Positions 1 through 14,439 of a stretch of 64,000 nucleotides of DNA are shown here, piece by piece. Below the pieces are notes generated by a model. The model saw only the letters and a program-made list of their open reading frames with translations, was not told the origin of the DNA and searched no databases. Position 1 is the stretch's first letter; each line of letters starts with the position of its first letter. Source of the DNA: Desmodesmus armatus (Eukaryota; Chlorophyta; Chlorophyceae; Sphaeropleales; Scenedesmaceae); the NCBI GenBank assembly GCA_007449985.2, contig VIIQ02000669.1, forward strand, positions 1 to 64,000, given 5' to 3'. Position numbers and translations under genes: made by a program.

Positions 1-263
1 GTGATGCTGACATTTGTGCACTAGTGGCACGAAGGTAAATTAGGGTAAAGCCCGATAATGTGAACCAGTGCAATTTCGACATATTGTCGATCATACATTC
101 TTGTACTTTTGACCTGAAGTCGATTTTACAGGCCACCAGCAAACTCAACAACCCAGATCAACAGCACAGTCTGCCAGGCACACAGCCGCTGTTTCCTGTG
201 CCTGATATGGCCCCCACGTGTGATTCCGCACCATCGCAATAGAGATCAACGTAGATAGCAGCC
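1..263. other. 5' flank of the KDZ gene
   Basis: A short frame at 60-242 has an acceptor-like TTTTACAG at 123-130. It could be an upstream exon or leader of the transposase gene, but nothing identifies it. No terminal repeat of a transposon could be paired with this end. Confidence 0.3.
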
Positions 264-3200
264 ATGGATGATGATGAGCAGCTCTGCTTTGCAGATGTAG
301 AGGATGATGAGGATGAAGCTGACATAAGGCCAGAGCTACTACAGGAGTACAGGCACCTGTATGCACAGCACAGGGAGGACAGGCAACAGCATGAGGAAGA
401 AGTGCTCCAGTCGAGGGCCAGGCACAGTGTAGCAAACAGCCCAGCAGGGGGCGTGCAGCCCCACGACGTGCTGCTGGTGAACCAGCTCAGTCACAGCGCA
501 GGCAGCGTCGGCGGTACACAAGCAGCCTTGCAGATGCAGCAGGCAGTCACAGCTTTGGGCTGTTGGTGAAGAGGCCATGGATGCTGCTGAAGTGCCACAG
601 GGCTAGAAGCAGAGGACGATGTGATAGATGTACAGCGCTTTGTAGCACAGCTAGCTGCAGAGGCAGCAGCAGCAGCAGCAGCAGAAACTGAACCAGGCTT
701 TGTGTCAGAGGGAGAAGAGCCCAGTGAATGGAGCCAACGCAGTGCGCGTGCAGAAGCAGGATGGCGTCAGCAAGCACCACTCCTGGGTGCAGCGGTGCTG
801 CAGGCGGCAGCTGCGCCGGACCCCCAGCAGATCTGCAGTGTGTGTAGCACAGAGCAAGGGTGCACAGTGCGGTATGTGTGGAGCCAACCAGTTGCTTACA
901 TGTTTGCATGCGGAAGCAGCAGCCAGGCGTCAACAGCTACGCAGTCCATCGTGAGGCATGTGCTGAGTATGCACCCTACAGTCATTCTCTTGTGTGTCTG
1001 TTGTCTGCAGGTGTTGGTCTTGCTCACCAGCTGCAGGGTGTGCTCTGCTGTGTAGTGCTTGCGACCAGGCAGCACATCAGCACCTGCACCTGCACAAACG
1101 GCAGCAGTATGAGGACAGCTGCTGGAAGGAGATGCCAAGGGCTGACCCTGTGGCGGGTGGGTCGTGGTTGCTGCTGGTCAGCACACATTGGTGTGCTGCG
1201 ACATCCTGTAACTGAATGCTTGTGCGCGCTGCAGGTTACTTCCTGTGCATACCGGCGAGTGCCGACACTGCCACGGCACCGACATTGGCAGCGCAGCAGT
1301 GAGGACGCAGGCCATGGACTACATCACCAGGGGTGCGCAACCAGCATTATGCATCCTTTGCAACTGCTTGTGCCTGCTGCCTAGTGACGTAGCATCCAGG
1401 CCCACCCAAACTCTTGCATGGGGTTACTATGTGTGGATGTTTGGCCGCAGATGGAGTGGTGCAGGCCAAGCGGGCTGCGTTCCAGTGCCTCAACCCAACT
1501 TGCGGCAAACATGTCTGGCAGCGGCCTCAGGACTTCATCAGCATGGGGGCTTGGCCAGCATCGCTGGATTACGACCACTGCAGGTAAAGGCGCCGTCTAA
1601 CATAGCACCTGGAGTGCTTGCGTCAAGGTGCGGCGTAGCATTGGACGTCGCTCAAGGGTGTACTGTAATGCCGCAGGACCATCGTGGCTCAAGACGTCCT
1701 GCAGCTGTACGACTGCTTGAAGCTCAGCAGCCCTACACTGTCCTTGGCTGCTTTCTGCAAGGCAATCTCAGAGTCGGCATGGCGCAACAATCTGCAGCAG
1801 GTCGGTGATCGGCTTTGGGAGGGGGTGTGCGGCCCCGCGGGGTGGGGGGGGGGGGAGATCAGCTTTCGCTCCTCCGCATTTCACTAGCACACCGGCACTG
1901 CTTGGCTGTGCGCACCATCAACCAACCTAGGGCTGCAATAGATGTTGGCGCCAAGACAACCCAGGGTGCTGTGCTTGTTGCATGCTGCAGCCGTTGCGCG
2001 CCATCAGCACCAGCGCCTTCAGCCGCGCTGCTTCTGAGTTCAGCAACTGTCAGCTGGACCTGCGGCTGGGCGTGCAGCTCCTGGATGACCTGGTGTGCCC
2101 TGCATGCAGTGGTGGCAACTGTGCATACCACATTGACGGCAACATGAAGCTCTCATCTGGCAGCGGCAACGGGAGTTGTGGCGAGCTCCACACTCTCAGC
2201 TGTTCTTTGCTGACGATGGGGATGTGCAGCTGACAATCCAAGCTGTGGATTGGGCCAGAGTAAGCAGGCCGCAAATGGGTGGGATGTCATAGGGGGTGTG
2301 CATGCTATGTCCTGTGGACTGTGTTTTATGTCGTGCATGCAGCCGCTTGTCTGGGTACGACGTTCTGGATACAGTATGGCAGCTCCCCACGCCCAGCTGT
2401 GGCTGCTACCAACTTGCCTGTGTGTGCCGCGTGATTCCCGTAGGGCGAGGGCAGGCCTGGATCTGCAAACCCTTCAGAGCGTGAGGACAGAACCTGCAAC
2501 GGCGTCTGGGCGGCGGCAGGCGATGGGCAGCAGCGGCGCCAGAGCAAGCAAGCAGTGACTGGGCGTGTCGTCGGTGGGTAACGTCACCGTCGCACAACAT
2601 TCTTTGGTTCTTGTAGCATGTCTCAAGCAGTGACACACACGTGCCTGCAGCACACCCAATAGCACAAGCAGATGCAGTGCAATTGCTGGTAAGCTATGTG
2701 CTGCTGTTAAGTTTTGTGATCTGTCTTTCTGCCGACGTCTGTGCTTTGCCCCCACAGCTGTGGATGCCCGCCATGGCATGCCTCGGAAGGGTGTCAGCCT
2801 TGTTGGCAGCGGCGAGCGGTACGGCTACGCTCTGCACCTCCTGGCCTACTACTTGAAGGACTGCAAGCAGCTGCACATTGACATCATGTGCAAGTGGGGC
2901 CCTTGGCTGCGCAGGGTAGTGGAGAGCCTGTCTGATGCGCCACCGATTGATACACCCCCAGAGGTTGCAGCACGCATCGCTGAGCTGAAACAGCTTGCAG
3001 CGGACGCAGGCAACTTCCACGCCCTGCGCACGGTGTTGTCCCACGCACACGGCAATCTGCATGCGCTCAACTGCCAGGTCGGTCATGCGACTGCAGGGTT
3101 CTTCATGGCTTTGCCTTACCGCATTCCATCGGCAGCCCCCAGCGCACTTGACAGTTTCGGACATACCTGCATGGTTGAATGTCTGCAGCTCTCAGATCAT

Positions 3201-5789
3201 GCCTGAACTGCAAGGGCACATGCTAGGGGTCCCACCTTCAGCGCGGTGCTCACAACCTGCTTCCTGCTCTTTCAGATCCTCTGGCAGCCTGGCTGGACGG
3301 AGCAGTGCGCAAAAACCCTGGGTGAAGAGGCAGAGCAGTTCTTTGCCTACTGGGCCAAGTTCTCGAACACTACTCGCAACCAGAGCCTTGCAGGTGAGAA
3401 CACAAGCCAGGCGTGGGCACAGCCGTGGAGTGTCAGTTGCTGCATGGTGCCTTCAGCAGCTGGTGCAGTACAAGGTGTTTTTAAGTACGTTGTTTTTTGA
3501 CCTCCCTGCTGTCATGACCGTGCAGGTGCTGTGGACCAGCTCACGCATGCAGCTGTCCACTTTGGCTGGGACAAGGTGCGCGGCCAAGCAAAGCAGCTCG
3601 TGAAGCGCCTCATCAAGTTCCAGGGGCTGCTGCCAGAAGCAGAGAGCAATCTGGCCAAGCAGCTTCAGCTGCTTACAAGCACACCCGCTGAGGAGAAGCC
3701 TGCTTTGGTCTGCAGGATGCGGCAGGATTTGCAGGAGCTTGCAACCAGTGAGTCTGGTGTGGGTGCTACAGTTGGGTGGAGCGACACACAACATGTTTGT
3801 AGTGATGTAGCATGCACATCCTGCGGCAGCACGTATTGTTCGTGGCAAGTACACCAAGCCTCAAACGCGGTTGTCGGTCCCCCCTTCACTAGACAGCACG
3901 GCAGTGCAGCAATGAAAGGTGTGATGTCCTGTCTGCTGGCCTGCTGCCCACAGGTGAGGTCAGCACTTCCCGTGATGGCAACAAGAAGCTGCTGGAGAAG
4001 TACAGCGCAGCCGTGAGTTTGAGGGAAGCGCATGACATGCGGGCAGCTATCAGCTCTTCAATGGCGGCGTTGGGCTTGCAGACGCAGCGCCTTGCAGCTG
4101 TGCGCATCATGGCTGGGTTGACTGACGCCAGGGTGGCAGCACTACACGACATCACCAACAAGCTCTTTGAGTCAGCAGCTGCGAGCAGGTGGGCAACTGT
4201 TGCTGCCATGGCATCTAGTCTGCAGTTCTGCAAGGTTGGCCAGTGCAGTGACTTTTTTCCACTGTCGCGGAGCATGTCTGCTCAGCCGCCTTGGCCGTTG
4301 AAGCGCTTTTATGCAACACAACAAGGGTTGCTTGCGAACACGCTTGCTGCGGGTTGACTTTGCAGTGACGAAGCGGAGGAAGCTGGTAACATCATCAGGG
4401 ACCAGTTTACGCCAGCCCTGGATGCCAGCATTGTGCGCTTGCAGAATGTCATGGAGGGCCTCTGCCATGACTTGAAGAAGCAGGAACGCAAGCGGGAGGC
4501 CCCTGCAGGTGGGTTCTGGGTGCCCCTCATCAACACGCAGCCAGTTGCTTCAAGTGCGGAATGCAACATCAGTCAAGGCAGCCTAGCCATCGCATGTCTT
4601 CATGTGGTGGCATGCAACATCATGGTGCCATGCCACAACCCGCTTCATGATGTTCTTGCTGCTAGGCCACGGTATGTCACCTGAAGAAGTTGAACGCTAC
4701 GCCATGTTGTCTACTGATGTGTTGTTGGCTTAGGAGGCCGCCAGCCCAGGCTTTGTAGTGTTCTACAATTGCGCAGCACTGAATTGGTCTGTTGTGTCAT
4801 ACTGGAACCTGGATAGACGTGTTGCTACATGCACAAAGAGCCTGCTGGAAACATGTGTACTAAGAAAGACGATGATGCTGTTGTCGCCACTTGCTTCCTC
4901 ACGCAGCGCTGCCCAAGGAGCGCCAGCGCCACAACAAGAAGTGCAAGGAGCTGGTAGCCACTCTTGCGCAGCGGGTGGAGCAGTACAACACACTGGTGCT
5001 GGAGTACAACAGAGGCCTTCCTGCAGGCCCAGCCAACGGTGTCCGCTCGACAACCAACGTGGAGGATGTCCGCAAGCAGCAGTTCTGCTGGGTCAATGAG
5101 TACTCATGTAAGCTTTTTGCTTGTTTCCTTGGGATGGGGGGGCTGGTTCAGCTAGCACGTGCTGAGGTTTTGAGGGACTTCAGCCACGTCCTGATGATTG
5201 GTGCAATAGACTGTCATCAGGCATGCCTAGCAGATAGTTGCTCATGTCAGGTTGCTAAGATGCTGACGCATTCAACACCTGTGTTGTTCGCTGTGCAGTG
5301 CAACAAGGCAGTGCATTGCGCATCTACGGCGTTGCGCGTGCCATGGAGGTGTGTGAGGCTGACAACGAGGTTGCGCGCATTAAGGAGGAGCTCACCTTGC
5401 TGCCTCAGGAGATGCGGGCGTACTTGAGCTACCACACAGGCCTTCTGCAGCGGCTGCAGCAGCTGCAGCTTGCGCTGGCAGGTGACAACACAGCTGAGCA
5501 GTTGCAGGCAGCAGGCTACACAGCGTTGCAGGGCTCAGGCAGGTACCAGCCGAGTGTGCAAGCTGTGGAGCTGAGCGGTAGCTTGCGCAGTGGGGCCATG
5601 GTGTTTGTGGGTTTGGCACTGACTGAGGTGCGTCAGCGCCTGGCTGATGCTTCCAAGCAGCTGCAGTTAGTTGGTGTGGCTGTCGAGCAGCTGGGTGATG
5701 AGTTTGGGCGCTCTGGGGAGGCAGCAGATGTAGACAGCGAGGATGGTGACATGCCACCACCTGTGGCGTCTGATGATGGTGATGGTTGA
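264..5789 (+). CDS. KDZ-family DNA transposase, multi-exon
   Basis: Transposase of the Kyakuja-Dileera-Zisupton superfamily, which moves DNA elements by an RNase H-like DDE nuclease. Readable exons, approximate ends: 264-566, 612-871, 1011-1157, about 1232-1333, about 1450-1582, 1683-1801, 1982-2160, 2190-2260, 2757-3078, 3276-3391, 3526-3747, 3955-4187, 4366-4508, 4906-5107, 5299-5789. An acidic N-terminus is followed by a cysteine cluster (CSVC, CWSC, CSAC then His residues; GECRHCHG). The family signature follows: CPAC then HIDGNMKLS (first Asp near 2134), IDIMCKWGPWLRR (second Asp near 2880), and LGEEAEQFFAYWAKFS with TRNQSLA (acidic residue near 3320). The last exon is a Gln/Leu-rich coiled-coil tail ending DDGDG. 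No stop interrupts the core exons. Exon ends between 1150 and 2750 are the least certain. I found no terminal inverted repeats or target duplications, so the element's limits are unknown. Confidence 0.83.
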
Positions 5790-6539
5790 GAATCATGGTT
5801 GTATTTTGGGTCGGGCAGTTTGGTGTGTGGGTTGCTTCTTTCCCCGTCTCAAGATGAAGCGGTTGTTGTGCAGGCAACAAGTTGCGATTGGCTTGTGCTG
5901 ACTGTGAGAAGTGTGCACGTGGGAGCAAGTAGGGTCGTGCTAAAAGCGGCAGCTGATGCACTGCAGTGAGCAGCTGCACCGGTCAGCTAGGCTGGTGGCG
6001 CGGCGAGCAGGGTGCCAAAGTTGCGTGCTTGCGTGCGCGATTGGCAAATCGTGTGCTCGAAAGCCACATGTTGCTGCTGTGATGCGATGCTCCAGGGTAA
6101 GGGCATTCACTGCGCATGAGTATGTCAATGCTGTGTGAAGGTGTAACCCTAGGTGTTACAAGAGCATCAAGTGCACCAAACTGGCATGTTGCTGACTGCG
6201 CATCCCAGAGTGGGCCTTGTGAGTACCATAGGCATCCACACCAAGAATTGCAGCAAGCATGATGCATGCATCAATGTGCAGGTGGTATCTTGATTCAGTG
6301 CATGCTGGGTGGTCAGGAGGGGCAGTGGCGTACCATGTTCACAAGTATGCAAGCAATACAAGCAGCAGCAACCCGCCCCGACAGTTGCCGTTGAAAAACA
6401 CTCCTGCTGTTGTGCTGCACGAGGGGCCAGACAACCACCAAACAACGATGGGCTTGTCTGATACTGTGATGAAACTACACACCACTAGGGCCATGCAAAG
6501 CCAGTTGTTCCCTACAACAGCCAATGTACTGGATTAGTC
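5790..6539. other. Unassigned stretch after the KDZ gene
   Basis: This follows the transposase stop codon and probably holds its 3' UTR and the element's right end. I see no open frame with recognisable content and no inverted repeat matching positions 1-60. Confidence 0.4.
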
Positions 6540-8910
<2,371 letters not shown>

Positions 8911-9493
8911 CTGCTGTAGGGTTGCTGCTATTGTACCTTGTACTGCTCATGATGCTCCTTGGAGTCTGAGATCTTACTGGGTTACTTGATAAGGGGATGC
9001 GCTTGCCCCTTGGGCTTGGTCCACACCAACAGGATAACCCACTCCACAATATAGCAGTGTCAGGTCATGCCTTGGTGGGCACGCGCCCTGCATATCACCC
9101 TCGCACGGTCAGCAACGTACAACTTGCACATGACACAATAAGTGCCGCACCCGTTGACCAATCAGCAACTGGCCATCTTCATGTGGCACTCACCAACCGA
9201 CTCTCAAGCATCAACACGCAACTCCCAGACCCTCCAAGGCAGCAACCAGAACCATTCCTGATGACAGGTGCCGACCTGCTCCCCATCCCTTCATCCAGCC
9301 GCACTCCTCCCACCATTCCATGGCCAAACACACACACCCACACCCACACAACTGGCTGGCTTGGAGCTGCTGCGCGGGCAATGGGTAGGGTTGCAGGGAA
9401 CCAGACATGGTAAGCATGCTCACATCACCTTCGCAACTGCATGCGTGACAGGTCATAACCAAATGCATGCAGTTGGACAACAGATTCAGCTGA
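8911..9493. other. Intergenic stretch, no gene seen
   Basis: This lies between the satellite array and the 3' end of the minus-strand RGG gene. The only structure noted is a CA/CCA-rich run near 9330-9350. Confidence 0.4.
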
Positions 9494-12400
9494 TCACTCC
9501 ACTGCCTCAATCCATGCATCGGCGAAAGCCCCGTCCGCACCACAGATGGGTGCTGCTGCCACAATGCACCCCTCCCTGTTGCCAAACAGGAAAGCTGCTC
9601 CTGCACCACCAGCCATGCGGCGTGCAATGATCATTGCCTGCTGCGCTGGAGGTGTGGCGTAGTGATCTCCCCCCACAGGAAAGAAGTCGCTGTCGCCCAT
9701 ATGAGCGATAAGGGCATTCACCGCAGGCAGCCAAGCTGCTGCAGCAGCCCCGCCTGCAGGCTGCCACATCCCAGCTGTCGCAGCTGCCTGCATCCCTGCT
9801 GTTGCCGGCACTGCCATGCTACCAGCACCAGCAACACCTGCCAGCCCTGCTGCTGTGGCTCCCATGGTTGCTGCAAATGGGCCCATCAGAGACTCCAGGG
9901 AAGGGGCCAGTACTGCGGCTGACGTTGCAGTCCTGCCGCCCCTGCTGCCCCTGCCACCCCTGCCGCCCCTGCTGCCCCTCCCGCCCCTGCTGCCCCGGCC
10001 GCCACCTCTGCCACCACCCCTGCTGCCCCTTCCACCACCCCTGCTGCCCCTTCCACCACCTCCGCCACCACCGCCCCTCTGGATGCTCCCACGGCCTCCT
10101 GTCTGGTCGCTCGCGAAGGCACCTGCTGTTGTGGTGCCTACCTGCAGAAGTGCTGCCGCGGCTGCAGCCGGCCCAACAGCTGCATCACTGTCGTGTGCCG
10201 CTGCCCCAACTGCTGCGGGGTGAACACCTGCTGCTGAGTCAGCAGCTGCTGCCGCTGTTGCTGTCACGTAATCTGCCGCTGCTGCTGCTGGCGGTGCTGC
10301 TGCTGGCATGGGTGGCCCATCTGCTGCTACTGCGGTGGTAAGTGATATCATTGCTGAACCAGCTGCCGCTGCCGCTGCCCCTGCCGCCGCTGCCGCCGCC
10401 GCTGCATCGCCCTCGGGTGCAGCTGCTGGCATTGTCGCCTCTGCTGCTGCTGGGGGTCCACCTGGTGCTAAGCCAGCGGCTGCAGCTGCTGCTGCAACTA
10501 TCGGGTTTGCTGCCGCCGCCGCTGCTGGCATGGATGCCCCTGCTGCTCCTGCTGGGCCAGCAAGTGATGGCATGGGCACATTTGCTGCAAACTGCCCACC
10601 CACTGCTGAACCAGCAGCCGCCGCTGCGGCCGCTGCATCGCCCCCGGGTGCTGCTGCTGGCCTAGAGGGCTCTACTGCTGCGGACTGCCCACCCACTGCT
10701 GAACCAGCGGCCGCCGCTGCGGCTGCTGCATCGCCCTCGGGTGCCGCTACTGGCCTGGAGGGCTCTGCTGCTGCTGACTGCCCACCCATTGCTGAACCAG
10801 CTGCCGCCGCCGCGGCCGCTGCATCGTCCCCGGGTGCTGCTGCTGGCTGGGCGGCACCAGATGCGCTGGCCGCTGTTGCAGGTGGGGGTGGAATCTGTGC
10901 CTGCAAGTAAACAATCCACCTGCCCTCAGTGTCATTGCAGCTGATTGAGGCCGCCAAAGGTCTTGCAGGTGAGATCGCATGAAGCAGAGAACACTTTGCG
11001 CAACCATTTGCGTAACCAGCCGCAGCATCAATGATATCAATGACAACTCATGCCTACAGCCTGATTGAGTAAACTCATGCCTGTTAGTGCTGCTTGGCCT
11101 CGTCGCTGATCCTGCCATCCCTCCCACATTCTAGCCCCAACATCGTGACACCATTGCAAAACAGTGATGCTGCAACATCTCACGCCTAGTGTTGGAGCAG
11201 CATGGCCCATGCCACCCACCCGGATGGCATCCCGCACAAATTGGCCATCGGCCAGTACTGCCATCTCCATGAAGCTCCTCTTGCTGCCAGGGACAAGGCC
11301 TGCCGCGGCTGGCCCGCGAGCGCCAATCACAGTGAAGATGCGCGTGCCGGCCAGGCGCTTATCTTGCACCTTCACTGGCAGATATACGCCTTCGCTGGCC
11401 TTGCTGCCGATCTGGTCCTCGTTGGTGAGCAACTTGCTGGGGATGACTCCTGACAGCTGGATGGTGACGCTGCACTCCATGGCTTTCATCAAGTCGTTCA
11501 TCTGCAAGACATCAGCAAAGGCATGCGGCGGCGCAACGTCAATGTGATGCTGGGCCAATGCACCCAAGGCTGGTGTGAGGTCCAAGTGAGGTAGAACAAC
11601 GTCCTTGCAACCTTCAAATAGGCGCTGACTACCAGGACTGATGCTGGGAAGCTTGCATCAGGTGGCAGCGCCTGCGTCCCGGCAGCATCCCATGCACTGC
11701 GTCTGTCACTGGGTGCCAAAGCAGCTTGCAGAGGTCCTACTAGCTGTGCATCACTGTTCGTGCTGCTGCTGTGGCGCGCACCTGTTTGCTGTAGAGGACC
11801 TCGTTCAGGTGGCTTTTGTAGTTGTAGGCTGCTTTTCTGTTGACACCTTTGGGGGGCTGGCCAACACCACAGTAGAAATGGTCTGCCTCTTCCGCTGCCC
11901 CTTCTGGTGCCTCCTCTGCTGGCTGCTGCTGCTGCTGCTGCTTGTTCTTGGTCCTCTTCCGCTGGAACAAGCCCTCAGGAACTTCTTGCAGGCATTTTCT
12001 GCACTGGACACTCCTGTGAGCACCAAGAGGGAGGGGGTGTGTCAGTGCTTGGGTGGTTGGGTTGATGCTGCTTGCTTTTGTTGTGCACACTCAGCCTGTT
12101 CGGCCTGAGTGATCATGCATACCTGCCATAGAGTGGGTGCTTGCATTGTTGGCCAGTCTCTGGGTCTATGTATGGACGCTCCTTGCTCTTGAAGTTGGTT
12201 ACAGTCCCATCTTCCTCTGGCACAGTCCGGTTCTGGCTGTTCTGGTTGGAAGGTTGCAGGGGGCCGTCAACTGCTGCATCTGACGGATCTGTGACTGAAG
12301 ACATCGCAGAATAAGGTAGCTGCTTGTGCCAGCTGCTGCTGTGTGTCACATAGACAGAAGTGCCTGATGGTGGTGATCTGGTTTGTTCAAAAGCGGAGCT

Positions 12401-12586
12401 GAGCAGATGAGCTGACAGCTGACTGATCCAGGAGAACCCATCAACGATAAAGCAAAGTGCAAGGGCTGATGCGATCTGGCCGGCTGTTGTTGAGCTTTTG
12501 TTTTGAAAAGCTGCCGTTTGTTGACTTTGCTGGGTGCCTGAATTATCGGCAAAGTCCCCTATATCACTACGTGAATCTTCGGACAT
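9494..12586 (-). CDS. Unknown Ala-rich protein with RGG box
   Basis: I do not recognise this gene. Proposed minus-strand exons are 12586-12123, 12013-11782, about 11670-11220 (start uncertain) and 10900-9494. Donors and acceptors are consensus-like except the third acceptor, and phases agree. Exon 1 ends with a segment containing DPETGQQCKHPLYG, and exon 2 opens with CRKC, so a split zinc-binding or charged motif is possible. Exon 2 has a basic KRKRTKN-like stretch and poly-Gln. Exon 3 is the most ordinary sequence (LPVKVQDKRLAGTRIFTVIG). The last exon is very rich in Ala, with repeated [11 protein letters not shown] units, then a Gly/Arg tract of RGS/RGG repeats (about 10090-9920), then an Ala/Met-rich end. 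RGG tracts commonly bind RNA or undergo arginine methylation; a role here is inference. It is divergently oriented to the RRM gene, with about 150 bp between start codons. It could also belong to a mobile element. Confidence 0.55.
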
Positions 12587-12733
12587 ACACCGTATATGCA
12601 CTCATCTGTATCCTCGACCTTTTCCCTATAATACATACATGCCAGGGTTGCATTTGTGTGCCGCACGCAGGCCCTCCATAACACCACGACCATCCAGACT
12701 GGCTTGGAGGCAGTGGTGGGTTCTGGCATAGCA

Positions 12734-14439
12734 ATGGGAGGCCCCTACAGTGGTTGTACTGACTGTACCATGGCAAGCGTCACACTGCAGCACACTGGCA
12801 ACAGCAGCGCACTGGCCACAGCAAATAGCAGCATCCCAATGACATTCATCGACCTGCTGCCAGAGTCCTTCCCAATGCTGCCGGCTGCTTCTGGCTGTGT
12901 CGAGGTATCCCCAATGCAGCAGCCGACTGACAACAGCAGCACACTGGCGACATCAGGCAGCATCTTGTCACCAACATTAGCAGACTTGCTGCCAGAGTCC
13001 TTCCCTCTCTGCATATCCAGCTGGCAGGGGCTGGTCAACAATGCACAGCTGGATGCGAACTTGCAGCCAGACACGCCCCCAGTAGCTGAGGCTAGCAGCC
13101 ACAGCCCCGGCTGTTTCAGCGAAGAGACCCGCTACTCACAGCTGCACGGCAGCCAGCCATCAGGCAAGCAGAAGCAGCGCCGCAGGCGGCGCACAGAGCC
13201 CCAGGTGCAGGATGTGTACGCAGAGTCCAGCTTGTTCTTTGCGGGCTGCAGCCCCATCGCAACCGTAGAGGCGCTGATGAGCGTGTTTGACCAGTTTGGG
13301 AGTGTCGTGGACATCAACCTCTTCAGGCAAGTGGGGCAAGGTTTTGGGACTTGCAGAGACTAGGCAGCTATCCCCCGTGCCCAGGATGATTATGTAGCAG
13401 TGTAGCACTGAGTAGCTAGCAGCATATGGCAGCAGTAGCCTGTGGAAAGCACAGTAGCAGCATCTTCTCAATGCCCGCCATCCTTTCAGATGATGTCAAG
13501 GCACTGTGTGTTGTGCTGCTGTGTGCTGGTGATGCTGTGTGCAGGCCGTACAGGACGTGCAAGACAAGCAAGGTGTGTGAGGGGTCAGTGGCGTGTGTGC
13601 AGTGCAAGGCACTCTGACCACCCTGTGGCTTGACCAGCAGCCACCGCCAGAACCTGCACGTAGCATCTTCACCCGTCAAAGCCCAACATCCTTGTTATTA
13701 GAACCCTAGCATCCCTATCAGCAAACCCTAGTATCATTGTTACAAACCCTAACGTCCTTCGCTATCACTGCTATGCATGGTGTCTCGCCTGTGGGACGGC
13801 CACTGCAGCACCGCCCTCTTCCTGCAGAAAGGCTTTCAGCCCAGTCTAGAATCCAACTCCATTGCTGTGTCAACACAGGCGGGGCACCATGCAGTTGCGA
13901 CCTGTCACAGCACCCTAGCCCTTGCAGTCCTGCACAGCATGCTGTCCATGTGGGCGCTCTCCAGCCGACATCATGTAACCACTTGCTCAACGCAGCCCTC
14001 TGCATTTTTGCGTTTGCAGGGGTGCGGCCTGGTGATTTACTCGCAGCGCAGCGAGGCTGTCCTAGCAATGGACACACTGGCTGGTCGCTTCATATGGCCA
14101 GGTGCACGCACACCCATCGTGCTGGAGTGGGCGTCCAAGCAGCAGCAGCAGCAGCAGCAGCAAGCAAAGCCCAAACCCAAGGCCATGCAACAGCCACAGC
14201 CACAGCCGCCAGGTCTTGCCCCCACAGGGTTTGGCCCGATTGCTGCACCCAGTACGCTGCAGCAGGTGCGGCCAGTGCAGCCGCCGCTGTGGCATCCTGT
14301 GAGCCACCAGCAGCAGCAGCAGCCGCAGCAGGTGGTGACAGGCTTCGTGCCCAGCTTCTGCTTCCCTCCTGGCTTGGGCACACCTGCGGTACTGGCTCCG
14401 GTGACTGCCACCCACCTGGGGGTGTTGCAGAGGTTTTAG
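12734..14439 (+). CDS. RNA-binding protein with one CELF/FCA-like RRM
   Basis: Exon 1 is 12734-13330 and exon 2 is 14020-14439; phase 0 is kept and the product is 338 residues. The start is the first ATG of the open frame; a second ATG is at 12770. Residues about 15-110 are Ser/Thr-rich and hold two copies of a motif ending LLPESFP. A basic KQKQRRRRRTEP stretch near 147-158 could be a nuclear localisation signal. The RRM starts near residue 164 with SSLFFAGCSP (RNP2-like). It continues through LMSVFDQFGSVVDINLFR, and after the intron GCGLVIYSQRSEAVLAMDTL supplies RNP1. Such GCG(F/L)V..Y RRMs occur in CELF and plant FCA proteins. The C-terminus is poly-Gln and Pro-rich. The intron (13331-14019) carries telomere-like repeats. 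Binding target is unknown. Confidence 0.75.
13680..13765. repeat. Telomere-like motif array in RRM intron
   Basis: About four degenerate units of 20-22 bp carry a CCCTA/CCCAA core (AAAGCCCAACATCC, GAACCCTAGCATCC, AAACCCTAGTATC, AAACCCTAACGTCC). The core resembles the plant-type telomere repeat AAACCCT. Confidence 0.6.

Noticed and set aside
9802..10910. Plus-strand Pro/Leu- and Ala-rich frames
   Set aside because: They are antisense to the GC-rich Ala/RGG exon of the minus-strand gene and have no independent signal.
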